NCBI GenBank assembly: GCA_033297205.1
Contig: MU859154.1
Coordinates: forward strand, 62,001 to 126,000
Direction: 5' to 3'
Source of the DNA: Pseudoneurospora amorphoporcata
Lineage: Eukaryota; Ascomycota; Sordariomycetes; Sordariales; Sordariaceae
DNA: 64,000 nt
Positions within the stretch are counted from its first letter, which is position 1; each line of letters starts with the position of its first letter. Position numbers and translations under genes: made by a program. Of the stretch, positions 12,124-22,700 are shown one piece after another. Under the pieces are notes generated by a model. The model saw nothing but the letters and a program-made list of their open reading frames with translations. It did no database searches and had not been told where the DNA came from.

Positions 12124-13983
12124 ATGCTTGGCAGGGCAATCCCCAGAGTCTCCCGGCGAACTGTCCCGGCGCAGACTTCATCCTCCCTCTCTGGCCTTTG
12201 CGCCCGCACCGCGAGAACCACCAGCACCAGCACCCCCGCGCACGCTCGCCTCCTTTCGACATCAACTGCCAGGATGACCGCTCCCTCATCTTTGGCTCCT
12301 GTTGAGCCTCCATTCTCCTCGACCATCCCCTCCGAGTCCTTCCAGCTTCTGCCTGAGGAGCAGAAAACCGGCGCCGCCGAGGATGCCCTCCTCCAACAAC
12401 AGATCAAGGAAGTTGAGGCCTGGTGGGCGTCGCCTCGCTTCAAGGGCATCAAGCGCGACTGGTCTGCCGCCGATGTCGTGAGCAAGCGTGGCTCGCTCCA
12501 GCAGACCTATCCCTCGTCCATCATGGCGCGCAAGCTCTGGAACTTGGTGCAAGAGCGTTACTCCCAGGGCAAGCCCATCCATACTCTGGGTGCCATCGAT
12601 CCTGTTCAGATGACCCAGCAGGCGCCTCACCAGGAGGTCCTGTACATCTCCGGCTGGGCATGCTCCTCGCTTCTGACCACCACCAACGAGGTGTCGCCTG
12701 ACTTTGGCGACTACCCCTACAACACTGTTCCCAACCAGGTCCAGCGTCTTCACAAGGCCCAGAGCATGCACGACCGCAAGCAATGGTTCCTGCGCAGCAA
12801 GATGACTCCTGAGGAGCGTGCCAAGACCCCTTATACCGACTACCTCCGGCCCATCATTGCCGACGGCGACACCGGCCACGGCGGCTTGACCGCTGTCATG
12901 AAGCTTGCCAAGCTGTTCGCCGAGAACGGTGCGGCCGGCGTCCACTTTGAGGATCAGATGCACGGTGGTAAGAAGTGTGGTCACCTTGCCGGCAAGGTCC
13001 TCGTCCCCACCGGCGAGCACATCAACCGTCTCAAGGCCGCCCGCTTCCAGTGGGACATCATGGGCACTGAGAACCTCGTGATCGCCCGCACGGACTCAGA
13101 GAGTGGTAAGCTGCTCTCTTCCTCCATCGACGCCCGCGACCACGAGTTCATCCTCGGCGTCGCCGACCCCTCCATCACCTCCCTCGCCGAGACCCTCGCC
13201 GACATGGAGGTCCGCGGCGCTCCCTGCCCGGAGATCGACGCCTACGAGGCTGAGTGGGTCAAGAACACCAAGCTCGTCACCTTCGACGAGGCCGCCCTCG
13301 CCCACTTTGAGAAGCACAACGTCCGCCAGGACCTCTTCGCCACCTACAAGGCCACCATTGCCCAGAACCCCAACATGGGCATCACGGCCCGCCGCGCCCT
13401 CGCCAACTCCGTCACCCCCGAGCAACCCGTCTACTGGGACTGGGACGTCCCCCGCACGCGCGAAGGCTTCTACCACTTCCGCAGTGGCATGGCGGCCGCC
13501 ACCAAGCGCGCGCTTGCCTTCGGTCCCTACGCCGACCTCCTCTGGGTCGAGACGGGCGACCCGTCCGTCGAGGTAGCCACCGAGCTCGGCCGCGCCGTGC
13601 GCGAACAGTTCCCCGGCAAGGGTCTCGTGTACAACCTTTCCCCGTCCTTCAACTGGATGGCCCACGGCTTCACCCAGGACACGCTCAAGTCGTTCATCTG
13701 GGACATTGCGAAGGAAGGATTCACCCTCCAGCTCGTGTCGTTGGCCGGTATGCACAGCACCGCCACCATCAGCAGCGAGCTGGCCCGCCGCTTCAAGGAC
13801 GAGGGCATGCAGGCGTACGTGGAGCTGGTGCAGAAGCGCGAGAAGGAGCTCGGTGTTGATGTGCTCACGCACCAGAAGTGGAGCGGCGCTAACTATGTCG
13901 ATGCCATTCTGGGACACATTCAGAGCGGGAGCTCGACTAACAAGAGTATGGGTGAGGGTAACACTGAGAACCAGTTCTTGTAA
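12124..13983 (+). CDS. mclA: 2-methylisocitrate lyase, mitochondrial
   Basis: Cleaves 2-methylisocitrate to pyruvate and succinate, the last step of the methylcitrate cycle. It is a single exon of 619 residues. The first 50 residues are rich in Arg, Ser and Thr with no acidic residue, a mitochondrial presequence, and are extra compared with glyoxylate-cycle isocitrate lyase (about 540-550 residues). The isocitrate lyase superfamily signature KKCGH is at residues 283-287, with the metal- and substrate-binding segment ADGDTGHGG at 246-254. There is no PTS1-like C-terminus (it ends NQFL). A second ATG at codon 51 follows the presequence. The divergent neighbour is methylcitrate synthase. Plain isocitrate lyase is the alternative, but the presequence and the neighbour argue against it. 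Confidence 0.9.
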   Translation: MLGRAIPRVSRRTVPAQTSSSLSGLCARTARTTSTSTPAHARLLSTSTARMTAPSSLAPVEPPFSSTIPSESFQLLPEEQKTGAAEDALLQQQIKEVEAWWASPRFKGIKRDWSAADVVSKRGSLQQTYPSSIMARKLWNLVQERYSQGKPIHTLGAIDPVQMTQQAPHQEVLYISGWACSSLLTTTNEVSPDFGDYPYNTVPNQVQRLHKAQSMHDRKQWFLRSKMTPEERAKTPYTDYLRPIIADGDTGHGGLTAVMKLAKLFAENGAAGVHFEDQMHGGKKCGHLAGKVLVPTGEHINRLKAARFQWDIMGTENLVIARTDSESGKLLSSSIDARDHEFILGVADPSITSLAETLADMEVRGAPCPEIDAYEAEWVKNTKLVTFDEAALAHFEKHNVRQDLFATYKATIAQNPNMGITARRALANSVTPEQPVYWDWDVPRTREGFYHFRSGMAAATKRALAFGPYADLLWVETGDPSVEVATELGRAVREQFPGKGLVYNLSPSFNWMAHGFTQDTLKSFIWDIAKEGFTLQLVSLAGMHSTATISSELARRFKDEGMQAYVELVQKREKELGVDVLTHQKWSGANYVDAILGHIQSGSSTNKSMGEGNTENQFL

Positions 13984-14546
13984 GGGAGTTTTTGGTAAGT
14001 CGGGATACAGTACGTACTTGATTGAGTCGGGAAGTGGTACAAACCTACCAGGTATTAGGTTCTTTTAGGTTCTGAAGTCAATGAGGGACTTGCTAGGCGG
14101 GCGACTATTTCGGGTTCGGTTGGTTGGCTCAAGGCGAAGTCTTTGCATGGCGTTTCATGGGGCGTCTTTTTCTAATGTTCTTTTTCTATTTTTTTCTTGG
14201 TTATTGCAGCATACTTTTCTTGGTCTATAAGTGGCCTAGCTGCTCTTGTTATGTGGCTAGCTAGGTCGATATTATACGAAAGGTTCATTCTTTATGGATA
14301 TCAATATCATCTTCACGTAGGTATATTGTACGATGATAGCTGTACCTTGCATACCACATCCATATCGCTGTTCATCATTCTGACCACATACACGAACCTC
14401 ACACCGCGCCGCTTTGTACCTTTATATACATTTCAGCGAACGCGGCGTTTGTCCATTGTGCAGTGCATATGTACGTAAAAAAAAAAATCATCGTTAATCA
14501 TAATCTCTCTCTCTATGACCTAGTCACCCCTTCTTCTTCATCAGTT
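13984..14546. other. Convergent 3' intergenic gap
   Basis: About 560 bp between the stops of methylisocitrate lyase and the short-chain dehydrogenase, which are read towards each other. It is T-rich and should contain the two 3' untranslated regions. No gene was seen. Confidence 0.5.
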
Positions 14547-15571
14547 CTACTCCTCCAACGTCTCCTTCAAAGCATTATTAACCGGCGCCGCCGTCGCCGG
14601 TCCCTCGGGCGTGACATACGCCTTGGTCATGCCTCCATCAACCACCATATCATGCCCATTAACAAAACTCGCCTCGTCGCTCGCCAGGAAAACCACCGCC
14701 TGCGCTTGCTCCACCGCCTCCCCAAACCTTCCACTCGGGAAATGAATCTCCCTCCTCAGTCTCTTCGCCTTATCATCACCCAACCAATCCTGCAACAGCG
14801 GCGTGTTGAGGGGAGCCGGACAAAGCGAGTTAAACCTGAACCCCTCGCGCGCATGCACCATGGCCAGCTCCCTCGTCATGGCCAACACCGCGCCCTTGGA
14901 GGCCGTGTAAGCCAGTTGCGGGGTGGCGGACCCGACCAGGGCCACGACACTGGCGGTGTTGATGATGGACCCCTTGGTCTTTTTGTGCTTGCGCAGGGAC
15001 AAGACGGCGTGTTTGCAGCCGAACCAGACCCCCTTGACGTTGATGTTGTGCGTTAGGTCCCAGATGGCTTCGGGGGTGGCGATGGCGTCGTCGTCGCGGG
15101 CGTGCATGATGCCGGCGTTGTTGAAGATTATGTCGAGGCCACCCCAGGGGTCGAGTGTTTCCACCATTTTTTGAACGTCAGACTCCTTGGAGACGTCGCA
15201 GACCTGTTTTTGTTTTTCAACACGATTAGTTTGTCGTTTCCTGGTCTGGTAGGAGTGGGTTTCTTGGGTGCATTGAGCGGTGGAAACCTCAATGGGTGAG
15301 ATGACGTACGATAGACTCAACTCGCGATGCGTTGGGCACCAGTTGCTTGACTTTGGCTTCGGCGTGCTGGACGGCTTCGGCCGAGATGTCGGCCATGAGC
15401 ACGTTGGCGCCCTCTTTGGCGAAGAGGATGCTGGTTTCTAGGCCGATGCCTCTGTTCGGACATGGGAGAGTCAGAAATCGGGTTTCTTTTGCGGTGGTTT
15501 GGGTGTCTAGACTTGACTTACCCAGCAGCGCCGGTGATGATGGCATTCTTGCCCACAAGACGTCCAGGCAT
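14547..15571 (-). CDS. Short-chain dehydrogenase/reductase
   Basis: Classical SDR oxidoreductase using NAD(H) or NADP(H); the substrate cannot be told from sequence. Exons on the minus strand are 15571-15522, 15451-15310 and 15203-14547, joined over introns 15452-15521 and 15204-15309, giving 282 residues. The cofactor-binding TGxxxGxG motif is TGAAGGIG at 13-20. NNAG is at 92-95. The catalytic set is Asn117 or Asn119, Ser149 (INTAS), Tyr163 and Lys167 (YTASK). The C-terminal GHDMVVDGGMTKAYV matches the substrate-loop end of the family. Length is typical (250-290). It is transcribed away from a glutamine-synthetase-like gene, so the two may share a promoter region. Confidence 0.88.
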
Positions 15572-17205
15572 GATATGTATGGATTTGTTAGGAGGTTGAG
15601 GTTAAAAATGAAGTTTTCGAGGTTCGTCTTGCGTAGGTGAACAAGAGAAGCTATCGAGGTGTTGGTTGCTTGGAGGAAGGATGAGCAGCGGGGCAGTTGA
15701 TAGATAAGGTTCACGGACAGGACGGAGCAATCAGTATTTGGGATCTGGCGGAGAACAATGACGTTCTTCTGGGATTCAGAGAAAGAGCAATGGAAAGGGA
15801 TTATCACGGAACAGATTCACTGAAGCTTCAACAAACACTCGCCTCAGGTGGACTATCTCTTTCATATAGCATCCAACGAAAAGACACAAAACACGGCAAG
15901 CTATCAAACGGGAGGAGGTGGTTGTTGCTGAGCGAAAAATGGATCCGAGAACGGCGACATTGCAACACACAGAAAGGGAGAGTGAAAGGTACATCGTGTT
16001 ATCATGCTTGCTCCCCACCGCGAACCACAGATTCGCAGCCTGTGCTTCCCTTCGAGCCGCTGTCAGCTGATCTTGTGACGTTTGATAAGCATCCTCGATA
16101 TCACTGGTGAGTTTTTGACAAGTGGATGGATTACCCCGGAGGTTGTCGCGGTGTTGTTTCACCAGTCGGCCAACAAGGTATGGACGACCCTGCTCAGGAG
16201 AATGAGGGGTGATGGGTCCTTTCGTATGGGTGCCCCGCCGCTCTTAGCTTCATCGTGCGGATGATGTGGACTCGAGTGGATGGAATCGTGGACATATCTG
16301 GCGTCATGGTTCTGATTCACAAACTGTCTTGGTGTGGTTGGTTTGTCTATGAACTTTCATCTCGATTATCAGAGGTGGCTTTGATCGCATATGAGAACAG
16401 GAGTGGCTTGTTCAGTCGGTCGGTTTCAAGACATCCGAGGGCTTGATCAGCTGGCCAGAGCGGGGTTGCCAGTATTCGCCGATGACGGAGCTGTCTTGGA
16501 GAGAGAGGGTTCAATTGTTGTGACACGGTGAGCTTATCGTCGAGCGCCGCCGGCTGTGACCGCAGGAAGATTATTGAGATGACATGTCGGCTCTTATATG
16601 CAGAGACGAGGTATTATTATATGATATGCTTCTTTGACGAGAATTTCGACAAGATCGAGAATTCATGGTCATGGTTGACCCTCGAGGTACAGTTCGTAGC
16701 GTACTGTGCTGTCCAAGTGAAAGCCAAGGTATGACCCTGATGATCAAGCTTTCGGAAGCTGAGGCGGTGACGTAGAGTCTCTTCGTTCAGAAATGTGATT
16801 GGCTGCTGTGCAATCGTTCCTCTCCGATAAGCTTATCGGTCCTCCAGTGCGCACTATGCAACTGCCCCGTTGCAGTTCCTGTCAGGAACCACTGCACTGC
16901 AGGGCGCTCTTTTCGAGGTGATCGTCATCATCCCATCCGCCATTTCGTCCGGTTCAACAGACCCATCTTTCGCGTCGTGCCCTTTTTTCCGCCCAACCTT
17001 AAGAACAACCTAAAGACAACCAGAGTGTCCTATTTCGTGTATCGACAACGAGGTGTTGAACTTTTCTTGACACGCGCATCTCAGCTATTCCTCCGCCAGT
17101 CACCGACTCTTCTTGAACGATTGATCACCGCTTTCAAGTCCCGAACGTCCCCTTGCGCTTCTACGTACATACTCCCTCCAAGATAGAAGATCACCGACAT
17201 TCAAA
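15572..17205. promoter_or_regulatory. Divergent intergenic region, SDR and GS-like genes
   Basis: This 1.63-kb gap separates the start codons of the SDR (minus) and the glutamine-synthetase-like gene (plus). No coding frame is convincing. The right end (about 16960-17205) is pyrimidine-rich, as expected for a fungal promoter and leader. No specific binding site was identified. Confidence 0.5.
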
Positions 17206-18868
17206 ATGGCTACCAACGGTAACGACACGAAAGAGATAACGGCGGCACAGCTCCCCGACCTGCTCGCCAATGACAACTCAGTCAAGCTCGCCGGCATCGA
17301 TGTCGACGGCCAGCTGCGCGGCAAGCTTGTATCCAAGAAGAAATTCCTCTCTATTGCCGAGTCAGGTTTCGGCTTCTGCTCTGTCATCTTCGGATGGGAT
17401 ATGCACGATCAAACATACATAAAAGAGCTGAAGGTCAGCAACAAGGAGAACGGATACAGAGACATCATTGCTATTCCAGATCTGAACAGCTTCCGGCGCA
17501 TCCCGTGGGAGAACAATGTGCCCTTCTTCTTGATCAGCTTCCATGACCCCGATACCATGGAACCTGTATCGGCATGCCCGCGTGGTCTGCTGAGGAAACA
17601 GTTGGCAAAGCTGGGTGAAAGGGGATATGGGGCTATGGCTGGAGGTAGGTACTCTTGGACCACCAGAATCGCAGAAAACGGCGCTAATCAAGATAACAAA
17701 AAAAAAAAAACAGCCGAGTACGAGTTCTTCCAGTTCCGAGCGCCGTCAGAAAGCTCTTCCGATTCAACAGCGTCGTACCTCAAGGAGAACCCTCCCCATT
17801 CACTACCATCCTTGACCGAGGGCATGTTTGGCTACAGCTTGACACGACCGGTCCACAACAAGGATTACTACTACGATATCTTCAACACATGCGAAGAGTT
17901 CCAATGCAACATCGAGGGCTGGCATACTGAGAGTGGACCGGGTGTGTTTGAGGCTGCGCTCGAGTTCGGCGAAGTTAAGCAGATGGCCGACCGTGCAAGT
18001 TTGTTCAAGTACGCCTCCCCTCCTCCTTGATTTTTCACCTACGCACTCCCATGCTAATACAGCTGTCACAGATACGTTGTCAAGTCAGTGGCCACAAAAT
18101 ACGGAATCACCCCTTGCTTCATGGCCAAGCCCAAGCAAGGCCTCCCTGGAAACAGCGGACACATGCACATCTCTCTCGTCGACAAAGATGGCAAGAATCT
18201 TTTGGCTCGCCAAGAAGCCGATCCAAATGCCCCATATCCCGATGTGGCCTATTTCTCCGACCTGGGCAGACACTTCCTTGCCGGAATCCTCGAGGGCCTA
18301 CCGGATATCATGCCCATGGTTGCCCCAACTATCAACAGCTACAAGCGACTTGTCGAAAACTTCTGGGCACCTGTAACCGTCTCTTGGGGCTTGGAGCACC
18401 GTGCCGCTTCTATCAGACTTATCGGTCCTCCGGGCTCCAAGGCCGGTGCGACCCGCTTCGAAGTTCGCGTTCCTGGTGCGGATGCCAACCCGTTCTACGT
18501 TTTGTCCGCCGTACTCGCATTGGGCTGGCGTGGCGTGGAGAAGAAGCTCGAGATCCCATGCCCGCCGCTAGGAAAGGGCGAGCAGGTTGGCGGAGAGACA
18601 GATGCGGGTGCTAGACTGGCCAAGAGTCTGAAGGAGGCCACGGAGCGGTTTATGAGGAAGGATAGCATCGCGAGAGAAGTGTTTGGAGACGAGTTTGTGG
18701 ACCACTATGGTGGAACGAGAGAGCATGAGATCCGGCTTTGGGATGAGGCAGTCACGGATTGGTAAGTTACTGCTCTACGCCTTTTATCCCTGCTTCCTGA
18801 ATGGGGTTTTACCACAGTATGCTAACAATCTGAATAGGGAGATGAAGAGGTATATTGAGACCGTCTAA
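17206..18868 (+). CDS. Glutamine-synthetase-like ligase (class I fold)
   Basis: ATP-dependent glutamate-amine ligase of the glutamine synthetase superfamily. Exons are 17206-17644, 17714-18008, 18072-18761 and 18838-18868, giving 484 residues. Visible family motifs: the metal-binding strand AEYEFFQF at 147-154, HTESGPGVFEAAL, NSGHMHISL, and the glutamate-binding ATRFEVRVPGADANPF. Length and motifs resemble bacterial class I and the C-terminal domain of fungal FluG rather than the shorter (about 360-residue) eukaryotic class II enzyme that makes most glutamine in fungi. It could therefore act on another amine, such as a polyamine, but that is inference. No signal peptide is seen. The first intron (69 bp) has no in-frame stop, so retention would add 23 residues just before the metal-binding strand. 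Confidence 0.87.
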
Positions 18869-19663
18869 ACCGCTGAACGCTTTCCTTCATTTTGTCCATC
18901 GTTCATGACGAATGAGCTACACGGCTTACTGTTATTGGGCTGTAATGCGCTGGAGTCATTTTGAATTTGGATAGTGTTATTCGCATCCTTAAACAGTTTA
19001 ATGTGATACCCAGTCATGTTTTACGTTCTTCAGTTCTCTCCAATGTGAGCGCCTTCTCTTTTCCATACCACATTGTCCACCAGACTCAAGCCCACTGAGC
19101 TGCCCGCACATGCGTCCGCCGCCGCTCCTTCCACTTTCTTCCTTTCTTCCATCCCATCCCATCGCGCAGCGAAGCAGATTAGCTCGGACCGCCTAACGGG
19201 TATATGATTGACCCGATCGGCACTTACTTTCACCAACAACCGCTTGGTCGAGTGGCGTAACGGTCTACCGTCCTAACACCTTAAACTCGTCAACTCAAAA
19301 ATTCCTGTCCGGTTTGGGAAACGATGATGTACATTCAAGTAACCGATAGCGCGTTCCATCATCGTAAGCCCCGTCCACAATTACCTTTTGGTATGGGATC
19401 TGCAGGTGTGAGCAGCGACAGAAGAAGGTATATATAAAAAAAAAAGTGCAACGTCACAAGAGGGTAGTTAGGGTATTTCGACGATTAATCGTCTCGTTAC
19501 TTGGACGAGCGGTTGTTGGTCTTTTTCTTTGTAGGTATGTTTTTGTACCTGTTTGTAGAGGTACCTTTTTTGTACTTTCTTCGGAAGCTGTGGGAGGAGG
19601 AATGGGCTGAGGAGCGGGAGGTGGTGTGTTCGAATCATAGTGATTGTGTCTCTCTTTTTTTTT

Positions 19664-19751
<88 letters not shown>

Positions 19752-22700
19752 CGCATTTGTTTCTTCTGCCTTCTACTTTTCGTGGGACTTTCTTTGACGA
19801 GCGCTGACTACTATGAAGCAGGTGATCGAGTATGCTAAGGTAGAGTGAGGTAGGTTGTCGCAAAGTAGCGAGCTCATGTTACACCCACCGATTGCTCTTC
19901 CGTCTGAAATGTAGTTGAAGTCAGACTGCCGCAAGCGGCGCCAGGTCAAATTAAGGTTGGTGGTGACGATGACTTTTGTTTTATGCTGCCGACTGCATGC
20001 GACCCTCCTCACGCCTCACTTTGCGGGTGCGGCTTGGATAGGGCAGCGGCGCGGAAGCGAAGCGGTGGTGATGGTTGACGAACTCTGTGGGTATTTCCAA
20101 AGTCATTCCACTCTTTTCTTGTGTAATGTCATTTTATGCTCCCAACACAAAGAATTATCTCGAGAGTCGGATTATATGAAGTGAAGAGCTAGTGAAAGTT
20201 TGGCGCGTATTTCGTTTAGTGTCATCATCTCACCTACCTAATACCTGTACTACAGCAGTATATGTAAGCAGCCGAGCAGTTCGTCTTCAGATGTGGAAAC
20301 GTTGGAATAATAAGTATGTCGAACGGTTGACAGGGCAGGAGTACACATGGCCTAACAACGCCAAACCACCCGGTAAAAGGGATACGATATTCTACTTGCT
20401 AGACAGAACTCGTAGTGCACACTATATAGCCAGCATCACAGTTACCCTGTGACAAACGGTGAGGTGGTGTTGCTAAGTAGGTACGCAAATCCCTTTCTGC
20501 CCTCCAGCTTTTGCAACAGGTTGGCAAACACCGTGGATGATTCTGGATGCACGATCTGTGACTTGGGTTCAAAGTACAATATGGCATCAAAAAAAGAGAG
20601 AGAAAATAACTATTTCTATAGTCATGACAGGGATGGTCTTGGTGTTTCTGCAATCTTTTTCGAGTTTGAAAAGCGGTAGATTTGCCAATATGGTAAAGAT
20701 TTGAGAGGACGGACGGACTATGCCTGGATGCGAGGTGCCATCGCGAACGACACTCCGAAAGCGAGGACCGGCCAAACATCATCCTCAAACTAAGCCAGCG
20801 TAGGATATTGCTTGATTCTCTCGCCAAAATTGGAGTCAAGGTCAAAGGTCTGGAACAATCTAGAATACCGTATATACGAGACTACCTTACTCAAGACACT
20901 GTCTGTTTCAACTAGCCATGGCGAGGTCCCGGGAACGTGACGTTCGAGAAAGGGGTCACGGCATATCAAGTGTCACATCGGATTTTCTTTTGTGTGACAG
21001 TTACTATGTGGGCCACACTCTCAGTCATTCTCTCATGCTACCTATCCGGAGGCACCCGTGCTACTACCTTGAGATTTATCATAGGAGGATAAACCTGATC
21101 TTGATGGGTAGGAATAAGACGCATGGCAATGATTCCGATGTCAGACCATCATTGTAAGTGTCTTTTTCATGGGAGGATATGTATAGGTTATGGCGCCATA
21201 AGAAAGAATCGAGTAATGGTTGTATCTTGGAGTATGCTCAACATGCCCTTGGGAGAATACAAGCAAGACAAGGAGCATCCGGTGCTGCAGTCAGAACGTT
21301 TTATTTCCCGGTGAACGTATAATTCAGCAATGGAAATGAAGACTTGCTTCATTCTCATCGAGTCAAAGATAGTTCAAAGTCGTTTGGTGAGAATCGGTAA
21401 CTAAAGTCTGAACAGGCAGGGACCCAGGACTTGCCGTCTTCTTTTTGGATAAAAACTCACAGCGAGGTCTCTAGATCCAGATAAGGATGAACCTCTATCT
21501 GATATATCTTGGACTTCTGGTGGCCAACAAGCCAGCGCTTTGGGGAGTCTCGGTGAAGGGCCTCAACGAGACTCAACATTATCTGCCCAATCGTGAAGTC
21601 TTGATAAGTCGGTACCTTGATCAGCGAGGTATTTTGGGAGAAGCCGAAGCAAAAAGGACGAAAGGATTCTCTGCCCTGCTGGGCTAAAGGCTACCATGAC
21701 AGGCATGGAGAAGGGGGAGAAGGGCTTGGAAGGCTAATTTCCCCCAACAGCGGCTGCCTGCTGCGGCTGGGAGCCAGGATGATTGTGATGCCGGTTCTTG
21801 AGCCACACATGGTCAGCACTAAGAAACGGCGGAATGCTGGGAGTGGGCGGAAAATAGCCAACCAAAAGGAAGGAAATCATGAAAAGCTAGAAGGGGGGGA
21901 GGGGTGAAGGAATCATAATTTTTTCCTCTTTCCTTTTCCCCTCTCTGACATGCCATCTGTCACCAATGGATTTTGCGAGATTCTGCATTTTGTCCGATTC
22001 AAGATGCGATAACCGCTCTTTTGTCGCAGCGCATGTTGGATATCAGCTAGCACCCGCTCAGCGGCCCGCAGCTGAAAGATGAGATGATATAAAAATGGGA
22101 AATGTCGCGGGAGTTGACTTCTCGGTGCCGTGGTTGTGCAACAGAAGTTACCATAAAGTGGAAGTTCAACGTCGGGTCCGGTTGGACCCTGATCGAAGGA
22201 CCCACTTTTTCATTGGCGCCCAAGCTCCGATTCTTGGCAGTCTTACGAGTGGAACCCTCTACGGCAGCGCCAAGCCAACCTCAACCCAACCCAACAAACC
22301 ATTTCACTTTCACTTTCTCACTTTCGTTCCGTCTTCTGCAAACGACACTTCGGTCGGGAAATCGCCCAATAGTCACAACCTTAACGATATCGATAACGCT
22401 TGGAACCCTGGAGACAACCAGCCAGCCCTACAAACTTTCCAGAGTTCACAAGTGGACTTCAGGCGGTGATTTTCAGGTCTTTATACCTAGACATGACAGA
22501 CAATCGCAACTCAACGGGCTTGACACGCGCCGCCTCTTCACCTGGCACTCACGCCCATCCTTAGCCGCGGGGATTATACCTCTTTTATGGAGATAGAGGG
22601 CCGCTTTGAGCTGTTGGCCACATCGCCTCGTCCCCCATTTCCCGTCCTTTACCGGGCATGGGATTCCCATATACGTACCAAAACCACCCCGAGGCTTATC

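Noticed and set aside
12124..13983. Glyoxylate-cycle isocitrate lyase
   Set aside because: The KKCGH signature is shared, but the long mitochondrial presequence and the methylcitrate synthase neighbour favour methylisocitrate lyase.
19240..19340. tRNA-like stretch (GGTCGAGTGGCGTAACGGTC) with possible A box
   Set aside because: No acceptor pairing and no B box at the correct distance; the nearest TTCGAATC is about 380 bp away.
22102..22596. Overlapping open frames of 124-164 codons upstream of the glucan synthase
   Set aside because: Low-complexity, pyrimidine-rich leader-type DNA; the overlapping frames are equally good, so none is supported.
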